DNA of 64,000 nt from Bin107 sp965221655 (GTDB lineage: Bacteria > UBA8248). Made by a program: the position numbers and the translations under genes. The notes beneath the pieces were generated by a model that saw only the letters and a list, made by a program, of their open reading frames with translations, made no database searches and had not been told where the DNA came from. Below, piece after piece: positions 8,439-16,782 of the stretch (positions are counted from its first letter, which is position 1; each line of letters opens with the position of its first letter). Location of the stretch: the NCBI GenBank assembly GCA_965221655.1, contig OZ244906.1:930001-994000 (forward strand). The letters are read 5' to 3'.

Positions 8439-9215
8439 ATGCCGCTCGACCCGCCCGAAAACCGGCCCAAGCGTGTCCTGTTCTTTGCGACGTGCCTGGT
8501 GGATCATTTTTTTCCCGAGGTTGGCGAGGCAACCGTTCATCTACTCGAACGAGAGGGCATCGAAGTCCTTTACCCTGAAGGACTCACCTGTTGCGGGCTG
8601 CCGCACTTCAATAACGGCTTCCGGGCGGAAGCAAGAAAAACCATCGAGACTCAACTCCACCTACTGGAGGAAAACGTTCCCATTATCGTTCCCTCGGGCT
8701 CTTGCGGATGGCTACTGAAGTGCGTCCTGCCCACCCTGTTCACGGACGACCCCTGGGTACGGGAAAAAGCCGTGCAGATCGCGGATCGGGTCGTCGAACT
8801 CTCCCAGTTCCTGTGCCGGGTGGGGGTGCGTGATTTCGACGCCACGCTTCCCGGCAAAACGGTCTACCACGACTCTTGCCACCTTCTGCGGGGGTTGGGA
8901 GAAAACCAGACGCCTCGTCAATGCCTCGACATGGTGGCGGAGAACCGGGAAGAGTTGCCCGGATGCGACCGCTGTTGTGGATTCGGCGGATCGTTTTCCG
9001 TTAAGTTCCCCGAAGTTTCCTGTGCCATGCTGGAGGAAAAAATTCGCTCCGCCGAACAGGTCGACGCCACATGGCTCGTCACGGCCGACGCCGGGTGCAT
9101 GCTCCAGATAGCGGGAGGATTATCCCGCCGCAGCGGCAAAATCAAACTCCTCCACCTGGCGCAGGCTCTCGCCGGACCGAACAGCCCGGGGTGGCCCGAG
9201 GAACACAAGCCTTGA
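8439..9215 (+). CDS. lutA: LutA-like (Fe-S)-binding protein with two CCG domains
   Basis: Subunit of the LutABC-type L-lactate oxidation complex, 258 residues, cytoplasmic. Two cysteine-rich CCG repeats are visible: first C19 with TCCGLPH (C51, C52) and PSGSCG; second DSCHLLRG with CDRCCGFGGSF and a late DAGC. These bind an iron-sulfur cluster. The start at 8439 follows GGGGGAAAG. The next gene, a LutB-LutC fusion, overlaps its stop codon, so translational coupling is likely. YkgE and GlcF relatives share the fold, but this neighbourhood points to lactate or a related 2-hydroxyacid. Confidence 0.9.
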   Translation: MPLDPPENRPKRVLFFATCLVDHFFPEVGEATVHLLEREGIEVLYPEGLTCCGLPHFNNGFRAEARKTIETQLHLLEENVPIIVPSGSCGWLLKCVLPTLFTDDPWVREKAVQIADRVVELSQFLCRVGVRDFDATLPGKTVYHDSCHLLRGLGENQTPRQCLDMVAENREELPGCDRCCGFGGSFSVKFPEVSCAMLEEKIRSAEQVDATWLVTADAGCMLQIAGGLSRRSGKIKLLHLAQALAGPNSPGWPEEHKP

Positions 9216-11332
9216 AAACCCCCTTCAACACTCGAGCGAATTCCGCTCTGGCGAATGCGCCTCTCCAGGAAGCTCTCCAGGCGGCCACCCACAAATTTGC
9301 CGGCCTGCGCGTTCAGGCCTTCGAGTCAACCGCGGCACCCCTCGCCCTGCGTGCGAGAGCCAAGGAGATTCGCAGGAGGACTTTCGAAGAACTCGACAAG
9401 CACCTGGAAACCTTGTTCAAAAGCCTCGAGCGCCTCGGCGTTCAAGTTCACCCGACCGCGGACGCGGATTCTGCCAAACGGGTCGTGCTCGACATCGCCC
9501 GCCGAAACGGGGTCAAGACCGTCGTCAAGAGCAAATCCATGGCGTCTGAGGAAATTCATCTGAACCAAGCACTCGAAGCGGCGGGAATCACCCCCTACGA
9601 GACCGACTTGGGTGAATGGATACTACAACTCGCCGGTGAGACGCCGAGCCACCTCGTAGCGCCAGCCATCCACAAGACGCTCAAGCAAGTGCAGGACCTT
9701 TTTCGCGCAAAGGTGGACCCCGATGCCGGTTCGGACCCCGAGGCACTCACGTCGATCGCGCGAGAGAAGCTCCGGGCCGAATTCCTGCGGGCCGGCATGG
9801 GGATCAGCGGTGTGAATTTTGCCGTCGCAGAAACTGGAACCCTTTGTTTGGTAACGAACGAGGGAAACGGACGACTCGTCACCACCCTGCCGAAGGTGCA
9901 CGTCGCCATTATGGGCTTCGAAAAGGTGGTACCCACATTGCAGGAGACCCTGACGCTTCTTTCGGTTCTCCCCCGCAGCGCAACTGGCCAAAAACTTTCC
10001 AGCTATTTCACGATGCTCACGGGACCGAGAAGAACAAACGAGGCGGACGGCCCCGACGAAGTACATCTCGTGCTTCTCGACGGCGGCCGCTCCAGACATT
10101 TGGGCACCCCGTTTCAGGAGGCGTTCCATTGCATCCGCTGCGGAGCTTGCCAAAATGCATGTCCGGTCTTCCAGACGGTGGGGGGGCACACCTACGACTC
10201 CGTCTACGGCGGGCCGATTGGTTCGATCCTGAGTCCCATGTTGCGCGGCATCGAGGTGTCCGGTGAGCTTCCTGCGGCGTCGAGCCTTTGCGGGGCATGT
10301 ATGGACGCCTGCCCGGTCTTCGTCGACATTCCCCGCATGTTGCTGGAAATGCGAGAAGCAAGGAGAACGAAAAAAAACAACTCGGCTTTGGAGAGAGCGT
10401 CGTTCCGTATATTCGGTGCCGCGATGCGCAAACCCTTGGTTTGGGAGACGGGTCACAAGGTAGCCGCTGCACTTTCACGACTTGTGGGTGCCAACGCGGC
10501 TACCCGCCTACCGGGACCTCTTGGCGCCTGGACCATGGGACGAGACCTCCCCAAAATCGCGAAAAAGAGTTTTCGCACGCGCTGGCGGGAAAAAAATCGA
10601 GGGGCTGACGATGCTCCTCCTACGATCCTCGTTCCCTCTCATACCCACGACCCGAACGAGGTGGTTCGGAAAACGCATCATACACTGGAGGCGGGGCAGG
10701 GCTTATCCCATGGAAGCCCGACCGTCCCCGAAGGCCTTTTGCCCGAAATCGACATCCCCGACCCTACCGCACGCTTCGCCACGGAGTTCGCGGCGGTGGC
10801 GAACCCCGTACGTCATGCCGAATCCACTGAGGACATTCGAGAATACGTCATCGAGCTGGCGGCCCGCTGGAAAGAACATCCCGTCGCCGTCAGCGAGGGG
10901 CTGCCAGTTGACGTGGCGGGATGGCTTGCACAAGAAGGGCACGAAGTATTCTTCCCTTCCGAGGAGGGGGACAACCGACATGCGATCGCACGGTGTGGAA
11001 TCGGGATTACGGGCTGCGATTGGGCCATTGCGGAAACCGGCAGCATCGTCCTGCGAAGCGGACCAGGCCGCCCGCGGCTGCACTCCCTTCTCCCTGAAAT
11101 CCATCTGGCGCTGATCCCCGAAAAAAACATACTGCCCCACATTTCCTCATTGGGGCTCGAACTCGAGGACATCCTCGTCCAGGGAGGAAACACCGCGCCC
11201 AGTTGCGTTAACGTCATCACGGGGCCGAGTCGTTCGGCGGATATCGCCCTCACTCTCATCAAGGGCGTGCACGGCCCCCGCGACGTTTATGCGATCATCG
11301 TTCCAAACGACCTCGTAGCAGGGAATTCCTAG
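9212..11332 (+). CDS. LutB-LutC fusion, lactate utilisation iron-sulfur protein
   Basis: One 706-residue protein joins LutB and LutC, normally separate. Residues 1-460 are LutB: a LUD domain (GISGVNFAVAETGTLCLVTN), then ferredoxin motifs CIRCGACQNACP (about 306-317) and CGACMDACP (about 357-365). From about 465 on it is LutC: a second LUD domain with CDWAIAETGSIVLRSG and the ending GVHGPRDVYAIIV. The likely start is the TTG at 9212, which overlaps the lutA stop (9213-9215) and has a GAGGAA site; there is no suitable ATG near the domain boundary. The expected role is L-lactate to pyruvate oxidation with electrons passed to the respiratory chain. A strong hairpin at 11363 ends the transcript. 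Confidence 0.9.
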   Translation: MKTPFNTRANSALANAPLQEALQAATHKFAGLRVQAFESTAAPLALRARAKEIRRRTFEELDKHLETLFKSLERLGVQVHPTADADSAKRVVLDIARRNGVKTVVKSKSMASEEIHLNQALEAAGITPYETDLGEWILQLAGETPSHLVAPAIHKTLKQVQDLFRAKVDPDAGSDPEALTSIAREKLRAEFLRAGMGISGVNFAVAETGTLCLVTNEGNGRLVTTLPKVHVAIMGFEKVVPTLQETLTLLSVLPRSATGQKLSSYFTMLTGPRRTNEADGPDEVHLVLLDGGRSRHLGTPFQEAFHCIRCGACQNACPVFQTVGGHTYDSVYGGPIGSILSPMLRGIEVSGELPAASSLCGACMDACPVFVDIPRMLLEMREARRTKKNNSALERASFRIFGAAMRKPLVWETGHKVAAALSRLVGANAATRLPGPLGAWTMGRDLPKIAKKSFRTRWREKNRGADDAPPTILVPSHTHDPNEVVRKTHHTLEAGQGLSHGSPTVPEGLLPEIDIPDPTARFATEFAAVANPVRHAESTEDIREYVIELAARWKEHPVAVSEGLPVDVAGWLAQEGHEVFFPSEEGDNRHAIARCGIGITGCDWAIAETGSIVLRSGPGRPRLHSLLPEIHLALIPEKNILPHISSLGLELEDILVQGGNTAPSCVNVITGPSRSADIALTLIKGVHGPRDVYAIIVPNDLVAGNS

Positions 11333-11362
11333 GCTACACGCCACCGAAGTCGAACGGAAAAT

Positions 11363-11396
11363 AAAATCCCCGGGCACGCACATGCCCGGGGATTTT
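11363..11396. terminator. bidirectional rho-independent terminator
   Basis: A perfect 14-bp stem (AAAATCCCCGGGCA and its complement) with a CGCACA loop. A-rich and T-rich flanks on either side let it serve both the lutBC transcript from the left and glnA from the right. Confidence 0.93.
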
Positions 11397-11431
11397 GTGG
11401 TTCTGGCCTTCAGAGTCGGTGAAGCACACCC

Positions 11432-12844
11432 CTAGATGTCATAATACAGAGTAAACTCGTGGGGATGCGGACGCAGGCGAATCGCATCGACCTCCTCCAC
11501 GCGCTTGTATTCGATCCAGTTGTCTATGGAGTCCTTCGTAAACACATCGCCCTTGAGCAAGAACTCGTTGTCCGCCTCGAGCGCGTCCAGCGAATCGGCA
11601 AGGCTTCCGGGCGTTTGCGCGACTCCCTGGCGCTCCTCGGGCTCGAGGTCGTAGAGGTTCTTGTCGATAGGTTCGGGCGGCATGATTTTGTTCTGGATGC
11701 CGTCCAAGCCAGCCATCAGCATCGCGGCGAAGGCCAGATAGGGGTTGCAAGAGGGGTCCGGGCAACGGAACTCGACGCGTTTGGCCTTCTCGCTCGAAGA
11801 ATACATGGGGATCCGCACGCAGGCGCTTCTGTTGCGGCAGCTGTACATCAGATTGATGGGAGCCTCATAGCCGGGCACCAGACGACGATAGCTGTTCGTT
11901 GTCGGGTTGGTGAAGGCCAGCAGGGAAGGCGCATGCTTCAGCAGGCCACCTATGTACCACAGCGCGTCCTGACTCAGGTCCCCGTAGGTGCCCGCCCTGT
12001 ACATAATGTTCGTGTCGCCCTTCCACAAACTCTGGTGGACGTGCATTCCCGTTCCGTTGTCGAGAAACACGGGTTTCGGCATGAAAGTGGCCGTCTTTCC
12101 GTGTTTCCGAGCAACGTTCTTGACAATGTATTTGTACTTCATGAGTTTGTCAGCCGTGCTCACCAGCGTGTCGAAACGAATATCGATTTCGCATTGCCCT
12201 GCAGAAGCCACTTCGTGGTGATGCACCTCACACTCAACCCCGCAAGCGAGCAATTCGAGCATCATCTCCGAGCGAACATCCTGGAGGGTGTCGTTGGGAG
12301 GCAGGGGAAAATAACCTTCCTTGTAGCGGTTCTTGTGGCCGAGGTTCGGTCCTTCATCGCTGCCTGTATTCCAAGCCGCCTCGACTGAATCGACCTCGTA
12401 GAAAGCATGGTTCTGCGCACCCCCATAACGCACATCGTCGAACACGAAAAATTCCGCCTCGGGGCCGAAGTAGGCAGAATCACCTATACCCGTAGAGCGC
12501 ATGTACTGCTCCGCCTTGATGGCGATATGGCGCGGATCGCGCTCGTAAAGCTCAAGCGTTACGGGGTCCTTGATGTCGCAGATGAGAACCAGAGTGGGAA
12601 TCTGCATGAACGGATCGACAAACGCCGTTTTCGGATCGGGGATGAGAAGCATGTCGCTTTGGTCGATACTTTGAAATCCCCTGATGCTGGAACCGTCAAA
12701 ACCGACGCCCTCCTCAAAAACATCCTCATCGAGCGTGTCGATGTGGGCCGAGAAATGCTGCCACATCCCAGGCATGTCGACGAAACGGTAGTCCACCATC
12801 TTGGCGCCACTCTCCTTGGCCAACTTCATTACATCTTCGATCAT
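11432..12844 (-). CDS. glnA: glutamine synthetase, type I
   Basis: Dodecameric glutamine synthetase of 470 residues: glutamate + NH3 + ATP to glutamine, the main ammonia-assimilating step. Active-site blocks are intact: GFDGSSIRGF, the metal-binding ASAGQCEIDIRF, GMHVHQSLWKG, and NRSACVRIP. The adenylylation loop is present (DKNLYDLEPEE, Tyr398, equivalent to E. coli Tyr397), which places it in the class controlled by GlnE adenylylation. The start at 12844 has a GGAGG site. It lies 88 bp after glnD on the same strand, in the glnB-glnD-glnA group. GlnE itself is not in the window. Confidence 0.97.
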   Translation of the reverse strand: MIEDVMKLAKESGAKMVDYRFVDMPGMWQHFSAHIDTLDEDVFEEGVGFDGSSIRGFQSIDQSDMLLIPDPKTAFVDPFMQIPTLVLICDIKDPVTLELYERDPRHIAIKAEQYMRSTGIGDSAYFGPEAEFFVFDDVRYGGAQNHAFYEVDSVEAAWNTGSDEGPNLGHKNRYKEGYFPLPPNDTLQDVRSEMMLELLACGVECEVHHHEVASAGQCEIDIRFDTLVSTADKLMKYKYIVKNVARKHGKTATFMPKPVFLDNGTGMHVHQSLWKGDTNIMYRAGTYGDLSQDALWYIGGLLKHAPSLLAFTNPTTNSYRRLVPGYEAPINLMYSCRNRSACVRIPMYSSSEKAKRVEFRCPDPSCNPYLAFAAMLMAGLDGIQNKIMPPEPIDKNLYDLEPEERQGVAQTPGSLADSLDALEADNEFLLKGDVFTKDSIDNWIEYKRVEEVDAIRLRPHPHEFTLYYDI

Positions 12845-12932
12845 CTATCCATACCTCCATGCGAAATGGCGGTTTTGCGGCGAACTCTCGACACAAAACC
12901 AGGGTTTGTCCCAGCCTATTGGACCTCGTTCA

Positions 12933-15671
12933 TTACACGCCGACGCCAATCGGGCGTCCCTCTTCAAGAATCTCGCTCAGGTTCGTGCACAGGTTCCTGA
13001 GTTTCACCGAATCCGTGATTTTCGAGCCGTCGTCGTCCGTGATGTAGAAGGCATCGACCGCGCACTGGCCCTCCGTGGTGATTTTTGCCCGGGATATGGA
13101 TACCCCCTCATAGGCGAAAAATTGCGCGATTTGCGCCAGAAGGCCATGCCTGTCCGGCGCAACGACCTCGAGAACCGTAGCGTATTCACTTGCCGTCTGG
13201 TCGAATTTGACAAGTATCGGCAGATCAAACGACATCCGTTTCTTGAGGCGAAGATACTTGTTGTTCCGCTTGAGAAAATCCGACAATTCCTGTTTGCCCG
13301 ACAACAACTCCTCCAGCGAATGGCGGAACTTCTTCCAGAGATTTTCATTGACGACGGCCTTGCCCTCGGAATCCACAACCTGAAACGTGTCTATCACCAG
13401 GCCGTCTTCTCGCGTGTATACCTTCGCGTCCAGGATGTTGAGTTCGTACACGGCAAACGCGGCGGCGACGATCGCAAACAAACCGAGCTGATCCTTGCAC
13501 AACAACGTCAACAGCGTGTTGCCCAGTCTTCTGCGATGCGTGATGTCGATTTCGCAGATCATCCGCTCCGACAGGCGAGCACCGAGTTCGATATGACGCA
13601 GGATGTCTTGCGGCGACGTATCGCTACGATACCTATCCGGCATCGATTCCATATGTTCGCTTATTTCCTCTCGCCCTATCCTGCTCCCTCCTGCCCTCGC
13701 TTCCAAGCACACCTGCTCCACGATGTCTTCCCTGCGTTTCTTCCTGTACAAATCCTCTCCAGTCTCCATGACCCGGAGCACACGTTTATACAGCTCGTGT
13801 ATCAAGGCACTGCGCCATTCGTTCCATATTCCAGGAGCCACGGCGGATATGTCTGCATACGTCAGCAGATAAAGCATCTGGAGTCTTTCCACCGTCTCCA
13901 TCTTGTCGGCGAAGTTGCTGATGAGGACGGGATCGTCGATATCACGCCTCTCGGCCGTAATGCTCATCTCGATGTGGGAGGTGACCAAAAATTCGATAAT
14001 ACTTCCCTGGTCCGCAGGCAAACCCATGCGCATGATGATGTCGGGAAGCGCAGATGCGCTTTTGTGTACGTGCCTCGGCCCCCTCGCCTTGCCTATGTCG
14101 TGAAACAAAAGCGCAAGGCGCAAGATGTTCGTACGCTCCATTTCTCTGTGGATATGGGCCACGTGCTGTAAGGACACGTCTTTCGTGTAAGTCAACTCGT
14201 CCAAAGCCGTCAGGGTCAACAGCGTATGTTCATCCGCAGTGTAGCGGTGATAATGGTCGTACTGCACGTAGCACGTCAAGGGTTCGAATTCGGGGATGTA
14301 GCGCCCAAGTAGACCGAGACCGTGCATTTCATGCATCGTCGTCGTCACGCCGGCCTTGCCGCTCAGTATCCGCAAGAAGCTGTCCCGAACTTCGGAGGAA
14401 GTGCGAAAATCGTCGTCAACGGTATCCAAATGGGCGCGCACGAAATTCCTTACGTTCGGAGACAGTCGGCACCCGAAGCGAAATTGGTATTCGAATATCT
14501 TCATCAAGCCCGTAGGAGTTTCGAGCACCTTTTCCGGGTTTTGTGCGTCCAGCACGAGCGTGTGGTAATCCTGCAAGGCCAGGCCGTCTTCTAAGGGTTG
14601 TATTTTCGATTTCTTATTCACCCATCGCCTGCTCTTCAGATGATCTTCGAGAATTTCGAAAGAATCGCGGCAAAAAATGTGCAAGTCTCTCGCGTGCAGG
14701 AAGTAATCACGCATCAGACATTCACTCGCCAAAGCGCCTTCGGTGTCTTCGTAACCCAACGCAGGAGCGACATCCGCCTGCGCCTGGAAATTTAGCATGT
14801 CGTTTTTCGCCTTCGCCCGGATGTGGAGTTGAGCGCGTATGCGAAGGATAAAATCATATGCGTTCGCCGCTTTTTGGAATTCCGCCTGGGGCACCCAGCC
14901 TCTTCGCCATATCTCGTCTACGCTCTGGAGGCCGAAAGTTTTGGCCAGCCAGCAAACGGCATGGAAATCCCGTAATCCTCCGGCGCTTTCTTTCACGTTC
15001 GGTTCGAGAACGTAGACCGAGGGGTCCCAGGAGCGATATCTCTTCATTCGCTCTTCGAGACGGTTTCTCAGGTGAGAACTTTTCGCGACCCGTCGGATAT
15101 AAGCGTCGAATTTCTTGTTAAAATCTCGAAATACTTGTTCACTGCCTGCCAAAAGTCGATTTTCCAGCATGGCAGTTTCGCTTTGGTAGTCTTCTTTGGC
15201 AATTTTCAGGCAATTCGAAATCGTCCTGGCGCTGTGGCCTATCGTGAGGCCCGCATCCCACATGAGGTACAGGACAGAGCGTATCAATTCACTGACTTGT
15301 CCTTCGTGTCCCGAAAACAGGAACAACAAGTCGATGTCCGAACCGGGAGAGAGTTCTCCGCGCCCATATCCACCGATGGCGACCATGGCGCACGGAAATT
15401 CCTGGCCCGCATCACCGGATTTCTTCCTTTCTTCCTCTACGGCATACGCATAGACCAACGCAATACAGGCATCCATGAAACGCGAGCGCGCTTTGCACAA
15501 CTCGAATCCACCCGCTCCCTCGCTCTGTGCATCACAAATGTGCTCACCGGCTTGCGCATACACATCTTTGAGGTAGCGGAGAAACACGCTCCGCTCCCAG
15601 TTGCCTGCGGCAGATGTCGTCTCCCGAACATCGTTTTGCAGTTTTGACAAGAACCCGAGAGATAAAGTCAT
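12933..15671 (-). CDS. glnD: [protein-PII] uridylyltransferase/uridylyl-removing enzyme
   Basis: GlnD, 912 residues, the bifunctional sensor that uridylylates P-II at low glutamine and deuridylylates it at high glutamine. Domain order is canonical: nucleotidyltransferase with GGYGRGELSPGSDIDLLF (100-117), a linker helical region, an HD hydrolase domain (YTADEHTLL and LLFHDIGKARG), and two C-terminal ACT domains (DQLGLFAIVAAAFA and DRHGLLAQIAQFFA) that sense glutamine. It starts 12 bp after glnB, so the sensor and its target are co-transcribed. Confidence 0.96.
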   Translation of the reverse strand: MTLSLGFLSKLQNDVRETTSAAGNWERSVFLRYLKDVYAQAGEHICDAQSEGAGGFELCKARSRFMDACIALVYAYAVEEERKKSGDAGQEFPCAMVAIGGYGRGELSPGSDIDLLFLFSGHEGQVSELIRSVLYLMWDAGLTIGHSARTISNCLKIAKEDYQSETAMLENRLLAGSEQVFRDFNKKFDAYIRRVAKSSHLRNRLEERMKRYRSWDPSVYVLEPNVKESAGGLRDFHAVCWLAKTFGLQSVDEIWRRGWVPQAEFQKAANAYDFILRIRAQLHIRAKAKNDMLNFQAQADVAPALGYEDTEGALASECLMRDYFLHARDLHIFCRDSFEILEDHLKSRRWVNKKSKIQPLEDGLALQDYHTLVLDAQNPEKVLETPTGLMKIFEYQFRFGCRLSPNVRNFVRAHLDTVDDDFRTSSEVRDSFLRILSGKAGVTTTMHEMHGLGLLGRYIPEFEPLTCYVQYDHYHRYTADEHTLLTLTALDELTYTKDVSLQHVAHIHREMERTNILRLALLFHDIGKARGPRHVHKSASALPDIIMRMGLPADQGSIIEFLVTSHIEMSITAERRDIDDPVLISNFADKMETVERLQMLYLLTYADISAVAPGIWNEWRSALIHELYKRVLRVMETGEDLYRKKRREDIVEQVCLEARAGGSRIGREEISEHMESMPDRYRSDTSPQDILRHIELGARLSERMICEIDITHRRRLGNTLLTLLCKDQLGLFAIVAAAFAVYELNILDAKVYTREDGLVIDTFQVVDSEGKAVVNENLWKKFRHSLEELLSGKQELSDFLKRNNKYLRLKKRMSFDLPILVKFDQTASEYATVLEVVAPDRHGLLAQIAQFFAYEGVSISRAKITTEGQCAVDAFYITDDDGSKITDSVKLRNLCTNLSEILEEGRPIGVGV

Positions 15672-15683
15672 AGACAGATACCG

Positions 15684-16022
15684 CTAAATCGCCTCCATAC
15701 CCCGTTCTCCGGTTCGAATACGAACTGCTTCCTCAACGGGTTGGACGTATATTTTTCCATCGCCGATCTTCTCAGTTCTCGCCGCCCCCATGATGGCGTC
15801 GATGATCGTCTCCACGCTGGAATCTTCGCAAATGATTTCCAGTTTGATTTTCGGCAGAAAATCGACGACATACTCGCTCCCTCGATACAATTCGGTATGG
15901 CCTTTCTGCCTTCCGAATCCCTTCACCTCGGTCACCGTCATCCCGGCTACGCCGATCGCCCCGAGGGCTTCCTTTACTTCGTCCATTTTGAAGGGCTTGA
16001 TAATTGCTACAACCAGTCGCAT
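15684..16022 (-). CDS. glnB: nitrogen regulatory protein P-II
   Basis: P-II signal protein of 112 residues; the trimer binds ATP/ADP and 2-oxoglutarate and reports nitrogen status to target enzymes. The T-loop has GRQKGHTELYRGSEYVVDF with the uridylylation tyrosine Tyr51 exactly as in E. coli, and the B-loop is GDGKIYVQPVEEAVRIRTGE. It is the first gene of the glnB-glnD(-glnA) run, behind a TTGACG/TATAGT promoter. No amtB is adjacent, so GlnB rather than GlnK is preferred, although sequence alone does not settle this. Confidence 0.95.
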   Translation of the reverse strand: MRLVVAIIKPFKMDEVKEALGAIGVAGMTVTEVKGFGRQKGHTELYRGSEYVVDFLPKIKLEIICEDSSVETIIDAIMGAARTEKIGDGKIYVQPVEEAVRIRTGERGMEAI

Positions 16023-16075
16023 GTCGTGTGTCTCCCAAATTTAAGTGAAAGTTCGAAAGGGAAAACTCCGAATCG

Positions 16076-16103
16076 ACTATAACACGCAACCGTTGAGCGT
16101 CAA
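16076..16103 (-). promoter_or_regulatory. sigma-70-type promoter for glnB-glnD
   Basis: On the minus strand TTGACG (16103-16098), a 16-nt spacer, then TATAGT (16081-16076). Transcription would start about 46 nt before glnB. I looked for a sigma-54 GG-N10-GC element in the 334-bp glnB upstream region and did not find a convincing one. Confidence 0.6.
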
Positions 16104-16247
16104 TCAATATCCCCCAGTAGAGAACCATTCGCAGCCTGACACTATGATCTGTCTACACCATTTATGTTTCCATGGTGTTACATGGCAAATATCAACAATT
16201 TCAATTGCTTCTCCAACTCCCGACTTCTTTGCATGCGCCGGGAGCGG

Positions 16248-16276
16248 TTGCATCGCGCCTGAACTTTCCATATACT
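16248..16276 (+). promoter_or_regulatory. sigma-70-type promoter for the PxxKW-family gene
   Basis: TTGCAT, a 17-nt spacer, then TATACT on the plus strand, about 80 nt before the start codon at 16357. It shares the divergent glnB upstream region (16023-16356), which otherwise holds no gene. Confidence 0.5.
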
Positions 16277-16356
16277 CGCTCCACTTTTACGAAACCTTCA
16301 GCAACCCCGTCGCCTTCGATCGGCGCCATTCATTTTCAGCGAGGTCCAAACCGGCA

Positions 16357-16677
16357 ATGGAATGTACTCTTTTAGAAGCCCCTATGGAATGTAATTTCGC
16401 AACGAAAGGCTTGAATGGCCAAAACAAATGCTCCTATAACGGGAGTTCGTGCTTTCCCGTTGTGGAAGAATGCCTCTCTGGTGATGACGACAAGGCTTGC
16501 GAGCACATCCTGGAGTTGCCGAAAGGCAAGTTTTGCGCCAAATTCCCCAACCCGGCAAATCGCTGGGAGCGCGGCAGATGCCCGCTCGCCACGCATATCA
16601 AAGTGGATTTTGAAGCACCGCTGGAGAAAAAACTGAACCCACTGAAGGCTTCGAAACGAGCCGCGCGAGGAAATTGA
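16357..16677 (+). CDS. PxxKW-family cysteine-rich protein
   Basis: A small cysteine-rich protein of 106 residues with eight Cys (3, 12, 25, 32, 39, 48, 60, 75). It matches the PxxKW family of deltaproteobacteria: MEC start, CSYNGSSCFPVVEEC, KFCAKFPNPANRW (the signature PxxKW appears as PANRW, Arg for Lys, at 66-70), CPLATH, and the ending LNPLKASKRAARG. The function of the family is unknown; the paired cysteines suggest metal or disulfide binding. It has no signal peptide. It is monocistronic, ended by the hairpin at 16711. Confidence 0.85.
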   Translation: MECTLLEAPMECNFATKGLNGQNKCSYNGSSCFPVVEECLSGDDDKACEHILELPKGKFCAKFPNPANRWERGRCPLATHIKVDFEAPLEKKLNPLKASKRAARGN

Positions 16678-16710
16678 GACGTCGACAACACCACCAAGAA
16701 GAAACGCTCC

Positions 16711-16750
16711 AAAGAAGAAGGCCGCGCCCTTGAGCGCGGCCTTCTTCTTT
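16711..16750. terminator. bidirectional rho-independent terminator
   Basis: A perfect 17-bp stem (AAAGAAGAAGGCCGCGC and its complement) with a CCTTGA loop, ending in CTTCTTCTTT. It lies between the convergent PxxKW-family gene and the IspH-UbiA gene. Confidence 0.93.
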
Positions 16751-16782
16751 GTACAAAACGAACTTTGGCGTTGAAAGAAGTG

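Noticed and set aside
16023..16356. Sigma-54 promoter expected upstream of glnB
   Set aside because: No GG-N10-GC element with flanking TGGCAC/TTGC match was found in either orientation; a sigma-70 type pair fits better.
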